Assembly (NCBI GenBank): GCA_030592625.1
Contig: JAUVIY010000038.1
Span: forward strand, 1-13,858
From: Spirochaeta sp.
GTDB taxonomy: Bacteria > Spirochaetota > Spirochaetia > DSM-2461
DNA length: 13,858 nt
Reading direction: 5' to 3'
The notes beneath the pieces are model-generated. The model made no database searches. It saw only the letters and a list, made by a program, of their open reading frames with translations, and had not been told where the DNA came from. Shown here piece after piece: positions 1-7,079 of this stretch. A program made the translations under genes and the position numbers. Within the stretch, counting starts at the first letter, position 1, and each line of letters begins with the position of its first letter.

Positions 1-123
1 CGCGGTACTACGGAAACCTTGCTTTCCCTGCACTCCCTCGGATCAAGGGTCGTACCGGAGGCGAGAGCCGAGGAACGATCCCGACAGAATGAACAAGTTC
101 ACTCCTCTCGGTTCGTTTGGGAA
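1..123. other. Left-edge stretch after the operon, no gene assigned
   Basis: This is the 3' side of the export operon. On the minus strand AGTGAA-CTTG-TTCATT (about 88-103) could fold into a six-pair stem with a CUUG tetraloop. No T-run follows, so it is not a convincing terminator. CCTCGG (36-41) and CCGAGG (68-73) are also complementary. Two plus-strand frames are open from the edge (to 92 and to 141), but nothing distinguishes either as coding. Confidence 0.3.
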
Positions 124-1374
124 TCAGTTGAATCTCAGTGAGGAAGGGATATCAAGGCGTAGAATGCGCCGGGTGGAAACTGCGGCCACCAGAACAGACA
201 GACCGACACCGAGTATCATGGCGTAGAGATAGCCCTGCCAATGCCAGGATCCGTAGAATATTCCGGTCGTGCGGTATCCGAAATTCTCATCTCTCATAAG
301 AGCCGAGTAATCCAGTCCGTATTTCACCAGGGGAATGTTCACCAGGGCTCCCACGAAAATACCTATGAAACTGCCCACGGCGCCGATCCCCCCCGACTCC
401 CAGAGAAACATACTCCGGATTCTCCCGTCGGCCATACCCAGGGCACGCATCATCCCGATTTCCCTGCTGCGCTCATATACCGCCATCAGCATCGTATTTG
501 AGATTCCAACCGCCGCAATAATAAGAATGAGGACGATAATGGTTCCGCTTCCCGAATACTCGGCTGCCATCACCGCTACATAGTCGGCGGCCTGAACATC
601 CCAGGGGGAGTACTCCAAACCGGATTCCTCCACGAGATTCACCAAGTGGTCGGACTTGCTCCTGCCAAGCTCCGCTCCCGGCCAGGTGATAAACAGCGAT
701 GTCACTTCACCGCCCATCTCCAGGTACATATCCGCAGTGTCCAGGGAAACATAGAAGCCTTCCCTGTTGATCATCGGATTGGGGCTGTCGAGGATACCGA
801 CAATCTCCAGATCGATGGTCTGTGCATAACCGTCCCTGGTCTCGGTAACAGCGATAATCGGCGCCCCTACAGACGCTCCGATATCCTCGGCGAACCAGCG
901 GCCCACCAGGGCTCCTTCCTCCCCCTCCAGGAGCCACCGGCCTTTTATAAGGGTATCCCAGAGCCGAAACACATTTTGATCCCTCTCGGGATCTATGGCG
1001 ATAATCCGGGCCGGAACATTCCCGTCCTCAGGATATGGATCCCGGAAAAACACCATATCCGCACCGAAGAAGATGCGGGGTGTAACATCCGCTCCCACCG
1101 CCTCGAGCTCGGACGCCAGGTTCTCCCATGCGAATGAATTATCCAGGGGAAGTGAATCCCTATCGTCCATATACCCCGGACCGGCAGCCATGGCGTCGGC
1201 TGTTTCGTACCACCGGAGGTTACGTACAGATTCTTCAGCGGCTCCTGTGAGGATGGAATCAATCCAGATATACATTGTGAGACCGAAAGCGATGGCGATG
1301 GCGGTTATCAGGGTACGCCGCTTGTATCGCAGGAGGTTCTTGAATGCCAGTCTGACAACCCAGGTCTTTTTCAT
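124..1374 (-). CDS. FtsX/MacB-type ABC transporter permease (paralogue A, last gene of the export operon)
   Basis: Inner-membrane permease of the LolCE/MacB (FtsX) type, 416 residues. A positively charged N-terminus leads into a first membrane helix at about 21-43. A large periplasmic domain (about 45-272) follows, then three C-terminal helices at about 276-298, 327-351 and 382-400. The coupling-helix motif YERSREIGMMRALGM (300-314), which contacts the ATPase in this family, is intact. It is clearly a paralogue of the permease at 5154-6398: both have PGYxDDR in the periplasmic domain, AIDPERD, ISNTMLMAVYER, and an ending LRLDIPxSLRF. The ATG is preceded by GGGAGG with an 11-base gap. It lies 51 bases after the barrel gene, with no ATPase of its own, so it probably uses the one at 6402-7079. 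Family assignment is firm; the cargo is unknown. Confidence 0.92.
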   Translation of the reverse strand: MKKTWVVRLAFKNLLRYKRRTLITAIAIAFGLTMYIWIDSILTGAAEESVRNLRWYETADAMAAGPGYMDDRDSLPLDNSFAWENLASELEAVGADVTPRIFFGADMVFFRDPYPEDGNVPARIIAIDPERDQNVFRLWDTLIKGRWLLEGEEGALVGRWFAEDIGASVGAPIIAVTETRDGYAQTIDLEIVGILDSPNPMINREGFYVSLDTADMYLEMGGEVTSLFITWPGAELGRSKSDHLVNLVEESGLEYSPWDVQAADYVAVMAAEYSGSGTIIVLILIIAAVGISNTMLMAVYERSREIGMMRALGMADGRIRSMFLWESGGIGAVGSFIGIFVGALVNIPLVKYGLDYSALMRDENFGYRTTGIFYGSWHWQGYLYAMILGVGLSVLVAAVSTRRILRLDIPSSLRFN

Positions 1375-1425
1375 TGTTGACTGTTCCTCCCGGAACGGTT
1401 CGCCGTCAGACCTGCCGTCTCCCGG

Positions 1426-2682
1426 CTAATAGCTGTATCTTGCCCCGATGGTGATGTTGACGCCGTTGAACTCATAAGCTTTCCATTTGCCGCTGCCATC
1501 CGGATAATCCGGCCAGGCCCCGCTTCGATCGTAGGCGAAGAGGGACTGCTCGTCCCCGGCGTTCACTACAACAAATCCCAACAGGGTGAAACCCTGGAAC
1601 ACATGCCACCCGAAAGTGGTGGTAATCTGGGCTGAAGCGTCCACCGGCGAAATCACCGACTGGACGCTGGTGTACCATGTGGACCGCATCATCCATGTGA
1701 GTTCGGGATAGATCATAATGCCGTAATAGCCCGCATCTCCGTCGATAATCTCCTGGTAATCCCGGGCGTTCCAGTTCTGCCAGGGCATCACCAGGGTTTC
1801 CAGACGCAGGGTGAGGGTGCTGTCATAGCCTGTCTGGAATTGGTGAAAGGCACCGAAACTGAAATTCACCGTTTTGCTGATCTCATCCCAATTGTCCCGG
1901 TTCACCCCGGCATCGCCGTCCCATCCGGCGGCCAGAGACACCGCGCCGTAGACATCCACTCCGGCATGGCCGTGGAAGGAGAAGTAGGGCCGGTGACCCA
2001 GCAGGTCGCTCGCCACCTTGGCATCCCCTTTGTAGAGGTACCCGGTCTCCAGGCGCCAGCCCCCGGCCCGGGCGAAAAAGCGCAGGCCCCCGGAAGTTTT
2101 GTCGATAGTCTGAACTTCGAGCGAGCCGCTGCCGGAATCGTACAGGATGCTCGGCGGCAGCAGCACCCCCTCGATATAACTGAAATGCCCGGTGGGAATG
2201 TTGAAGGCTGTCAGCCACGCGGTGTCGTCCCGAACGGTGGACTGGGTGAAATCCAGATAGGGGCTCAAACTCCCGAAGAGGATGTCCCCGGAGTTGAAGA
2301 CGAAACCGTTACCCCAGGCCACCTTGGTTTTCCCGGCTGTGAGCCGCCATGAGGGAAAGTTTGCTTTAATCCAGAAGCGCTTGAGGTTCAGCGCCGGGAC
2401 AGCGGCCACCGACGAGCCGCCGCTGAGATCCACCGGGTAGAACTCCACCGCCGCCTCGGCCCGCATGTTCCGGTTCCCGATGGAACCCAGGCGTATGTCG
2501 GCCTTGCCGCTTCCCGTGTAGTACCAGGTATCGTTCCGGCCGCGGTAAACGGTATTGTAGAACTCGAGGTTGGTCCGAACCTCGGTTTCCGACCAGGCCG
2601 GGTGGGCAAACAGAAAGCCGACGAGGACCATAACCGCCCCCGTGAGGACACGGCGGAGGACAATCGGGTTTGTCGTGTTCAT
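1426..2682 (-). CDS. Predicted outer-membrane beta-barrel protein of unknown transport role
   Basis: A 418-residue exported protein. The N-terminus has arginines at 10-11, a hydrophobic stretch at 12-28 and a probable cleavage site near AWS/ET (31/32). The rest is rich in alternating polar and aromatic segments with Gly/Asp turns, and the last residue is an aromatic Tyr (GARYSY), as expected for an outer-membrane barrel. No TolC coiled coil, POTRA or plug domain is visible. A segment around 101-130 (KRFWIKANF, then AGKTKVAWGNG) is loosely reminiscent of DUF1302 or alginate-export-like barrels, but I cannot confirm that family. The start is ATG 2682, because GGAGG sits 5 bases upstream. A longer reading from TTG 2694 would put the start inside that ribosome binding site. 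It follows the LolA-like gene by 27 bases, so it may receive what that protein carries. Confidence 0.82.
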   Translation of the reverse strand: MNTTNPIVLRRVLTGAVMVLVGFLFAHPAWSETEVRTNLEFYNTVYRGRNDTWYYTGSGKADIRLGSIGNRNMRAEAAVEFYPVDLSGGSSVAAVPALNLKRFWIKANFPSWRLTAGKTKVAWGNGFVFNSGDILFGSLSPYLDFTQSTVRDDTAWLTAFNIPTGHFSYIEGVLLPPSILYDSGSGSLEVQTIDKTSGGLRFFARAGGWRLETGYLYKGDAKVASDLLGHRPYFSFHGHAGVDVYGAVSLAAGWDGDAGVNRDNWDEISKTVNFSFGAFHQFQTGYDSTLTLRLETLVMPWQNWNARDYQEIIDGDAGYYGIMIYPELTWMMRSTWYTSVQSVISPVDASAQITTTFGWHVFQGFTLLGFVVVNAGDEQSLFAYDRSGAWPDYPDGSGKWKAYEFNGVNITIGARYSY

Positions 2683-2687
2683 TTCAA

Positions 2688-2692
2688 CCTCC
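2688..2692 (-). promoter_or_regulatory. Ribosome binding site fixing the barrel gene start
   Basis: GGAGG lies 5 bases before ATG 2682. The upstream in-frame TTG at 2694 overlaps this motif and so cannot be the start. This removes four residues from the longest open reading. Confidence 0.75.
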
Positions 2693-2709
2693 AAAAGCTC
2701 CGGCCGGTC

Positions 2710-3447
2710 CTAGTACAACGACCGCAGTGAGAAGAGATCGTCATCCAGCCGGGGATCGATCTCCAGCTTGTCGATACGCATTCTGGTGCTCGAACCGCGT
2801 CGGAGCTGATCCTCCATCACCATCTCGGTAATCATCAGACGGCCGTCACCGAAGGTTTCCACCTTGATTACGTCCACAATCTTCAGAAGTCGGCCCGACC
2901 GGGCGTAATACTCGGCCTCTCGAAGGACATAATCCTTCTTCCCCACCTTCACCACCTGCTTGGGATAAGGAACGTCCCGGCTGGTGGCGATCATCTCGAT
3001 CACCCAGCAATCCTCACCATCCACAATTTCGCTGTTGATCATTTCCACATCGTACTTATCCAGGGTATTGCGCCCCTCGGTGATATCCTCGTAGGAAATG
3101 TCCCCGAACATCGACTGCTTCAACGCTGCTCCGTGCATGGGGATGATATCCTCGGCATCGGGATAGAAGAGGTAGAGCTCTTCGTCCACCCGAAGTATCT
3201 TCTGACCCCGCTCCTCCACGTTGGTGAACTCGATAAGGAAGTCCTGGGATCCCCGGGACCAGGCCTTATAGGTACTCCGTTTCTCACCGAAGCGGTCCTC
3301 GGTAATCATCGTTCCTTCGTTATACATGGTGTCGAAGGTCTGCAGTTCGTCCATTTTTTGGATGATCTCTTCCGCGCTTTGCGCGGAGGCTGACGTCGTC
3401 AGGATTGCAAGCCCGATCAGGACGGTTATGATTCTTTTCAATTTCAT
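2710..3447 (-). CDS. LolA-like periplasmic carrier (outer membrane lipoprotein-sorting protein family)
   Basis: A 245-residue exported protein with signal peptide MKLKRIITVLIGLAILTTSASA, cut after residue 22. There is no lipobox cysteine, so it should be soluble in the periplasm. The mature part fits the LolA-like family usually named outer membrane lipoprotein-sorting protein. It has a lipid-binding half-barrel pattern with W63 and D69-F70-L71-I72, then ERGQKIL (79-85), LYLFYPDAED (91-100), and the family block KQSMFGDISYEDI (110-122). Members are found beside RND or FtsX-type exporters and are thought to shuttle lipids or lipoproteins (family knowledge). The start is ATG 3447, because AAGGAG lies 7 bases upstream. 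ATG 3453 would leave only one base and GTG 3492 has no such site. It sits directly before the barrel gene and downstream of the decayed cassette. Confidence 0.88.
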   Translation of the reverse strand: MKLKRIITVLIGLAILTTSASAQSAEEIIQKMDELQTFDTMYNEGTMITEDRFGEKRSTYKAWSRGSQDFLIEFTNVEERGQKILRVDEELYLFYPDAEDIIPMHGAALKQSMFGDISYEDITEGRNTLDKYDVEMINSEIVDGEDCWVIEMIATSRDVPYPKQVVKVGKKDYVLREAEYYARSGRLLKIVDVIKVETFGDGRLMITEMVMEDQLRRGSSTRMRIDKLEIDPRLDDDLFSLRSLY

Positions 3448-3454
3448 ATTCATA

Positions 3455-3460
3455 CTCCTT
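3455..3460 (-). promoter_or_regulatory. Ribosome binding site fixing the LolA-like gene start
   Basis: AAGGAG lies 7 bases before ATG 3447 but only 1 base before ATG 3453. The downstream ATG is therefore favoured, and it also gives the cleaner signal peptide. The site lies immediately inside the inner edge of the inverted-repeat-flanked cassette. Confidence 0.7.
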
Positions 3461-3466
3461 AATTCG

Positions 3467-3474
3467 AGTGATGA
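3467..3474 (+). repeat. Left arm of imperfect inverted repeat flanking the four-helix-bundle cassette
   Basis: AGTGATGA reads on the plus strand here and again on the minus strand at 3886-3893. The surrounding bases (GAGTGATGAG here, AAGTGATGAA there) match less well. It lies just outside the 3' end of the broken gene. Similar ATGAGTGATGAG-rich borders are, from memory, common around genes of this family. Confidence 0.45.
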
Positions 3475-3501
3475 GTGCTGAACGGTTATCACCCTGAATA
3501 T

Positions 3502-3868
3502 TTATTCATTCCTCCGGGATTTGATCGTCTTCGCACCGGCTGCGAGGATAGCCATGATTTTATCCGCCTCCATCATCAAACTTGATGTCTGTTCCTCTTT
3601 TTAAAAAAATACCGGAGCCGATCAGGATTTCGCACCAATATACTGTCTCTTCCATCTCCTGCCTGGCAACTTCGGTCTTGCTTTGCATCTCAGCAACTGA
3701 CCGACTGCGTTTAGACTCACTCAGAAGCGCTCTAACCGACGTCCTCGAACGGAGGACCTGCTTCCCCGGGACCTGGGCAACTGTTGATTTCGTCAGATCC
3801 GAATACAAGCGAATGATCCGCAAAGCGAAGACCTTAGTCCGTTCAGAAATACAGGTTTCCACTTTCAT
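3502..3868 (-). pseudogene. Frameshifted four-helix-bundle protein gene (23S rRNA intervening-sequence protein / Avd-like family)
   Basis: The intact frame from ATG 3868 gives 90 family-like residues, then 12 unrelated ones and a stop at 3560. It matches the four helix bundle protein family: FALRIIRLY (14-22), GKQVLRSRTSV (35-45), ESKRSRSVAEMQSK (51-64), and EMEETVYWCEIL (71-82). The missing C-terminal helix is present one frame over: EEQTSSLMMEADKIMAILA, then KTIKSRRNE and a stop at 3502-3504. Removing one base from the A5 part of the T7A5 run (3598-3609) restores a 121-residue protein, the usual family length. Consensus glycines of RSGTSVGAN are replaced by Arg, which fits decay. An in-frame TGA just upstream rules out a longer start. 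Members occur inside 23S rRNA genes and as scattered cassettes, and their cellular role is unclear. A sequencing error in the homopolymer is the alternative. Confidence 0.75.
3598..3609 (-). other. T7A5 homopolymer run, site of the frameshift
   Basis: On the coding (minus) strand this reads seven T then five A. One A too many accounts for the loss of frame in the four-helix-bundle gene. The shift needed to regain frame is +1, so a classical -1 slippery heptamer (T TTT TTA occurs here in frame) would not rescue the protein. Confidence 0.6.
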
Positions 3869-3885
3869 TTCTCATCTCTCATCTT

Positions 3886-3893
3886 TCATCACT
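3886..3893 (-). repeat. Right arm of imperfect inverted repeat flanking the four-helix-bundle cassette
   Basis: AGTGATGA on the minus strand, inverted relative to 3467-3474. It lies two bases after the stop codon of the upstream permease gene. It leads into a short GATGARAGATGAG-like direct repeat (about 3870-3889) just ahead of the broken gene's start. Confidence 0.45.
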
Positions 3894-3895
3894 TC

Positions 3896-5143
3896 CTACG
3901 CGTGCCTCAATGCTTCCACCGGCGTAATCTTCGCCGCCCGGCGAGAGGGCCACCAGGTGGCCAGGGCGGTAACGGCCAGTGAATAGATAAACACCATTAC
4001 AGTGGATTTGAAATTCAACACCGGGTAAATTACGGTACCGATGCCCATGTTATCCATTCCCTCCATTGCCTTGGCCATAGCGTCGAAACCCACAACCCCG
4101 AGGTAGCCGGTGAGGGCGATACCGAAAGCGATTCCCACCAGAGCGCCGACAATACTGATGAAGAGGGCTTCCAGAAAGAAGAGCTTCACAAGCTGCCTGC
4201 CGGTCATACCCATGGCCCCCAGGGTACCGATTTCCTTCATCCGCTCGAAAATCACCATAATGGTAGTGTTGATAATCACCGTGCTTGCCAACAGAAAGAA
4301 GATAATACCGATGATGTCATAGATTTTTACCGCCAGATCGATCATGGCGGCCATGCCGTTGATTTCCTTGTAGTCCCATACGTTTAACGGCACATCGGAA
4401 GAAAGCAATTCACCGAGCCTGGCGGCCACGGCTTTTGGTGAATCCACCTTCTCATTCACTTTTATCAGAATTTCCTGCACCTGACCCGGCAGCCAGAGAA
4501 ACCTCTGGGCCGTGTCCAGAGGCACCTGGAACATCACCTTTTCCAGGCCGGGCATCGGGAGGGAAATCATCCCGACTACCGTGAATGTAAAAGCATTGCT
4601 GCCCCGGGAACCCGATTGGGAAAGAACGGTGAACTTACCACCCATCCCTATTCCCAGTTTTTCGGCCAGAGCCCGTCCGATCACGGCTTCTCTTGTACCG
4701 GCTTCAGGTAAGCAACCCTCTACGAGGGTTCTCCCATAGTCCTGGTAGGAAGCCTCCCGGACAAAGTCCACACCCATACCCATAACATTGACTTTTTCAT
4801 CGCTGCCGATGCCTCCGATGGGCACCCGGCCGGGAAAGTTGATCCTTGGACTGGCAGCCGTCACCGCAGGATCAGCCTCGATGGTTTCCAGCAGAGATTC
4901 GTAATCCGGAATGGCCAGGTGCATGGGATTGAGCCGTTCGTACTTGTCGAAGTCGGAATGACGCACTCTTACGGCTCCGGTCATATAGGTCCAGAGATTC
5001 TGTTCCATGTCTTTCGTCATACCGGCGAGAAAGCCGAAGAGGAAGACGATGGCGAATCCGGCAATGGCGATGGCTGTGCCTGACAGCAGACTTCGCCGCT
5101 TGTTCCTGGCAATATTACGCAGGGCGATTTTATAAATTTTCAT
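3896..5143 (-). CDS. FtsX/LolE-type ABC transporter permease (divergent member)
   Basis: A 415-residue inner-membrane permease. It has a first helix at about 19-41, a MacB-like periplasmic domain at about 45-270, and helices at about 273-297, 324-349 and 381-398. The ATPase-coupling motif FERMKEIGTLGAMGM (299-313) and the closing WPSRRAAKITPVEALR block (398-413) are typical of LolC/LolE. It is clearly less like the other two permeases than they are like each other, so it could be the fixed partner that pairs with either of them (inference). The start is ATG 5143: AGGAGG sits 6 bases upstream and overlaps the stop codon of the preceding permease. Longer readings would run back into that gene. 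The 3' end is followed directly by the inverted-repeat-flanked cassette. Confidence 0.93.
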   Translation of the reverse strand: MKIYKIALRNIARNKRRSLLSGTAIAIAGFAIVFLFGFLAGMTKDMEQNLWTYMTGAVRVRHSDFDKYERLNPMHLAIPDYESLLETIEADPAVTAASPRINFPGRVPIGGIGSDEKVNVMGMGVDFVREASYQDYGRTLVEGCLPEAGTREAVIGRALAEKLGIGMGGKFTVLSQSGSRGSNAFTFTVVGMISLPMPGLEKVMFQVPLDTAQRFLWLPGQVQEILIKVNEKVDSPKAVAARLGELLSSDVPLNVWDYKEINGMAAMIDLAVKIYDIIGIIFFLLASTVIINTTIMVIFERMKEIGTLGAMGMTGRQLVKLFFLEALFISIVGALVGIAFGIALTGYLGVVGFDAMAKAMEGMDNMGIGTVIYPVLNFKSTVMVFIYSLAVTALATWWPSRRAAKITPVEALRHA

Positions 5144-5149
5144 CACTCC

Positions 5150-5155
5150 CCTCCT
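5150..5155 (-). promoter_or_regulatory. Ribosome binding site overlapping the upstream stop codon
   Basis: AGGAGG begins inside the TAG stop (5154-5156) of the upstream permease and lies 6 bases before ATG 5143. Ribosomes finishing the upstream permease are thus placed to start the next one, and the two permeases should be made in step. Confidence 0.7.
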
Positions 5156-6398
5156 ATTGAAACCGAAGGCTGGCGGGAATATCCAGTCGCAGGATGCGGT
5201 GGGTGGAGAAAGCAGCAACCAGGACGGCCATTCCCACACCCATGGCGAAGGCGAAAATCATGTTCGGGAAGTTCCAGACTCCATACATCTGTCCCTGGAT
5301 GCGGTATCCAAAACTGGCATCCCGGAGGAGGAAGGTATAATCGATTCCCCATTTCACCAGAGGCCAGGTAACCAGGGCACCCAGGCCAACACCGTAGAAG
5401 CCCCCCAGCAAGCCGATTCCGGCGGATTCCCAGAGGAAAAGGGCCCTGATCTGCCGGTCCCTCATGCCTAATGCCCGCATCATTCCAAGCTCGCGAACCC
5501 GTTCATAGACGGCCATGAGCATGGTATTGGAAATACCCACCCCGGCGATAATGAGGATGAGAAAAATAATCATGCCGGTCCCCCCGGCCTTGGCCTGGGA
5601 GATGGCGATGAAATCCGCTCCAAGAATGCGCCAGTCAAGAGCCTCAAGACCCAGCGCTTCCACCTCAGGAACCAAAGCGGCAAAATCTTCATCGGCACCA
5701 TTGACTGTACCGAAATTGACATTCACCTCGGTGACGGCTCCATCCATCTCCAGATATTCATCCGCAATCGACAGAGGAAGGTACATGCCGGAACGGGTAA
5801 TTTCGGGATTCGGACAATTAATAATGCCTACCACCTCGAGGTCGAAAACCTGGACGTAACCGTCTATTGTCTGGGTTTCCACCAGCACTGTATGGCCGAT
5901 ACCGGCCCCGATATCTTCGGCGAGCCAATGGCCGAGGAGAAGCCCCTGCTCTCCGTCGACGAGCCAGGAGCCCTCAGTCAGACTGTCCCGGAGCTTGAAT
6001 ACATCACTGTCCCGCTCCGGATCGATGGCCGTGAATCGGCCTGGTATACTGCCGTCTTCAGGGAACGGGTCTTTGTAGAAAATCAAATCCCCGCCGAAAC
6101 TGATCCGGGGGGAATAACCGGCACCGGATGCCTCAAGAACCGGGATTACTACATCAGGGTAAAAGGATTTCTCCAGGGGAAAGGTTTCGCGATCGTCCCA
6201 GTAGCCCGGGGCCATGATACGACCGGTGGCCGTCTCGTATAGCCGCAGGTTGGTTTCCGACTCATTATCGATGCCCGTCAGCAGAGACCTTATGACAATA
6301 AACATCATAAGTCCGTAGGCGATGGCACCGGCGGTTATCATGGTCCGCTTTTTATATCGAGCCAGGTTTTTAAAAGCCATTTTCGGCAGGAAGGTCAC
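5154..6398 (-). CDS. FtsX/MacB-type ABC transporter permease (paralogue B)
   Basis: A 414-residue permease with the same layout as the gene at 124-1374: first helix about 19-40, periplasmic domain about 42-272, and helices about 275-296, 325-349 and 380-398. The coupling motif is YERVRELGMMRALGM (298-312). Shared blocks with paralogue A include APGYWDDRETFPLEKSF (63-79), AIDPERD (124-130) and the C-terminal RLDIPASLRF. The start is GTG 6398, preceded by GGAGG and a 6-base gap. The nearby ATG at 6400 runs straight into a stop. Only 3 bases separate it from the ATPase stop, so it is very likely the primary partner of that ATPase. Confidence 0.93.
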   Translation of the reverse strand: MTFLPKMAFKNLARYKKRTMITAGAIAYGLMMFIVIRSLLTGIDNESETNLRLYETATGRIMAPGYWDDRETFPLEKSFYPDVVIPVLEASGAGYSPRISFGGDLIFYKDPFPEDGSIPGRFTAIDPERDSDVFKLRDSLTEGSWLVDGEQGLLLGHWLAEDIGAGIGHTVLVETQTIDGYVQVFDLEVVGIINCPNPEITRSGMYLPLSIADEYLEMDGAVTEVNVNFGTVNGADEDFAALVPEVEALGLEALDWRILGADFIAISQAKAGGTGMIIFLILIIAGVGISNTMLMAVYERVRELGMMRALGMRDRQIRALFLWESAGIGLLGGFYGVGLGALVTWPLVKWGIDYTFLLRDASFGYRIQGQMYGVWNFPNMIFAFAMGVGMAVLVAAFSTHRILRLDIPASLRFQ

Positions 6399-6401
6399 AT
6401 C

Positions 6402-7079
6402 TTACCTCCTCTCATCGCTCTGGATTTCGCCGTCGTGCAGCTGCACCAGCCTTCCGGCAAAATCCATCACCATGGGATCGTGAGTGGCGAAAATAAAGGT
6501 ACTCTGATGTTTCTCGTTGAGTTCTTTCATCAGTTCCAGGATTTCTTTGCCTGTGTTGGAATCCAGATTGGCCGTCGGCTCATCAGCCAACAGAATCTCA
6601 GGATTCTTAACGATGGCCCGGGCGATAGCCACCCGCTGCTGCTGCCCGCCGGAGAGCTTACCCGGCCGTCGGTTTTCCATGCCTTCCAGACCCACTTCTT
6701 TAAGAATGGCCATGGAGCGCTCTTTCGTCTCGGCATCATCCACACCCATGAGGTTAAGACTGAAAGCCACATTCTCGAAGGCAGTGAGAACAGGTATAAG
6801 GTTGTAACTCTGGAATACGAATCCAAGGTAATCCCGGCGAAAGGCGGCCTGAGCATCCCTTTTCAGGTCCATCACCGATTCCCCGTTGATTGTGATGTCC
6901 CCGGAATCAGCGGAATCAATACATCCGATGATATTCAGCATCGTGGTTTTACCCGATCCTGAAGGTCCGGCTATAGAGATGAACTCACCTCTCTCGATTT
7001 CCAGGGAGACACCCCGGAGGGCTTTAACTTCAGTGTCTCCCGCCACGTAGGTTTTAAACAGATCTTTAACCGATATCAT
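6402..7079 (-). CDS. LolD/MacB-type ABC transporter ATP-binding protein
   Basis: A 225-residue ATPase that powers the adjacent FtsX-type permeases at the inner face of the membrane. All motifs are present: Walker A GPSGSGKT (38-45), Q-loop [10 protein letters not shown] (87-96), signature [14 protein letters not shown] (142-155), Walker B ILLADEP (162-168) followed by D-loop NLD (171-173), and switch His in THD (199-201). Length and the [11 protein letters not shown] segment are typical of the LolD/MacB class (mechanotransmission transporters), which act on cargo in the periplasm and do not pump it through the membrane. ATG 7079 is preceded by AAGGAG. The first 14 bases overlap the end of the SPFH gene. 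This is the only ATPase in the operon, against three permeases. The name lolD is not given because the cargo is unknown. Confidence 0.95.
   Translation of the reverse strand: MISVKDLFKTYVAGDTEVKALRGVSLEIERGEFISIAGPSGSGKTTMLNIIGCIDSADSGDITINGESVMDLKRDAQAAFRRDYLGFVFQSYNLIPVLTAFENVAFSLNLMGVDDAETKERSMAILKEVGLEGMENRRPGKLSGGQQQRVAIARAIVKNPEILLADEPTANLDSNTGKEILELMKELNEKHQSTFIFATHDPMVMDFAGRLVQLHDGEIQSDERR

Noticed and set aside
1..141. Plus-strand frames open from the left edge (stops at 90-92 and 139-141) as a partial gene
   Set aside because: Two frames are open at once over a short distance and neither gives a recognisable protein. The longer one would also overlap the permease 3' end.
1840..2352. 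Plus-strand open frame of 170 codons
   Set aside because: Antisense to the barrel gene, with no plausible family in its Pro/Gly-rich translation.
3598..3609. Programmed -1 frameshift at T TTT TTA in the four-helix-bundle gene
   Set aside because: The frame that restores the protein is +1, not -1, so slippage at this heptamer would not produce the family C-terminus.
3582..3986. Plus-strand open frame of 134 codons across the cassette
   Set aside because: It runs antisense through the four-helix-bundle sequence and into the permease 3' end. The minus-strand reading matches a known family and this one does not.
124..7079. Naming the ABC genes macB or lolCDE
   Set aside because: No MacA, TolC or LolB partner is present and the cargo is unknown. 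Only the structural class can be supported.
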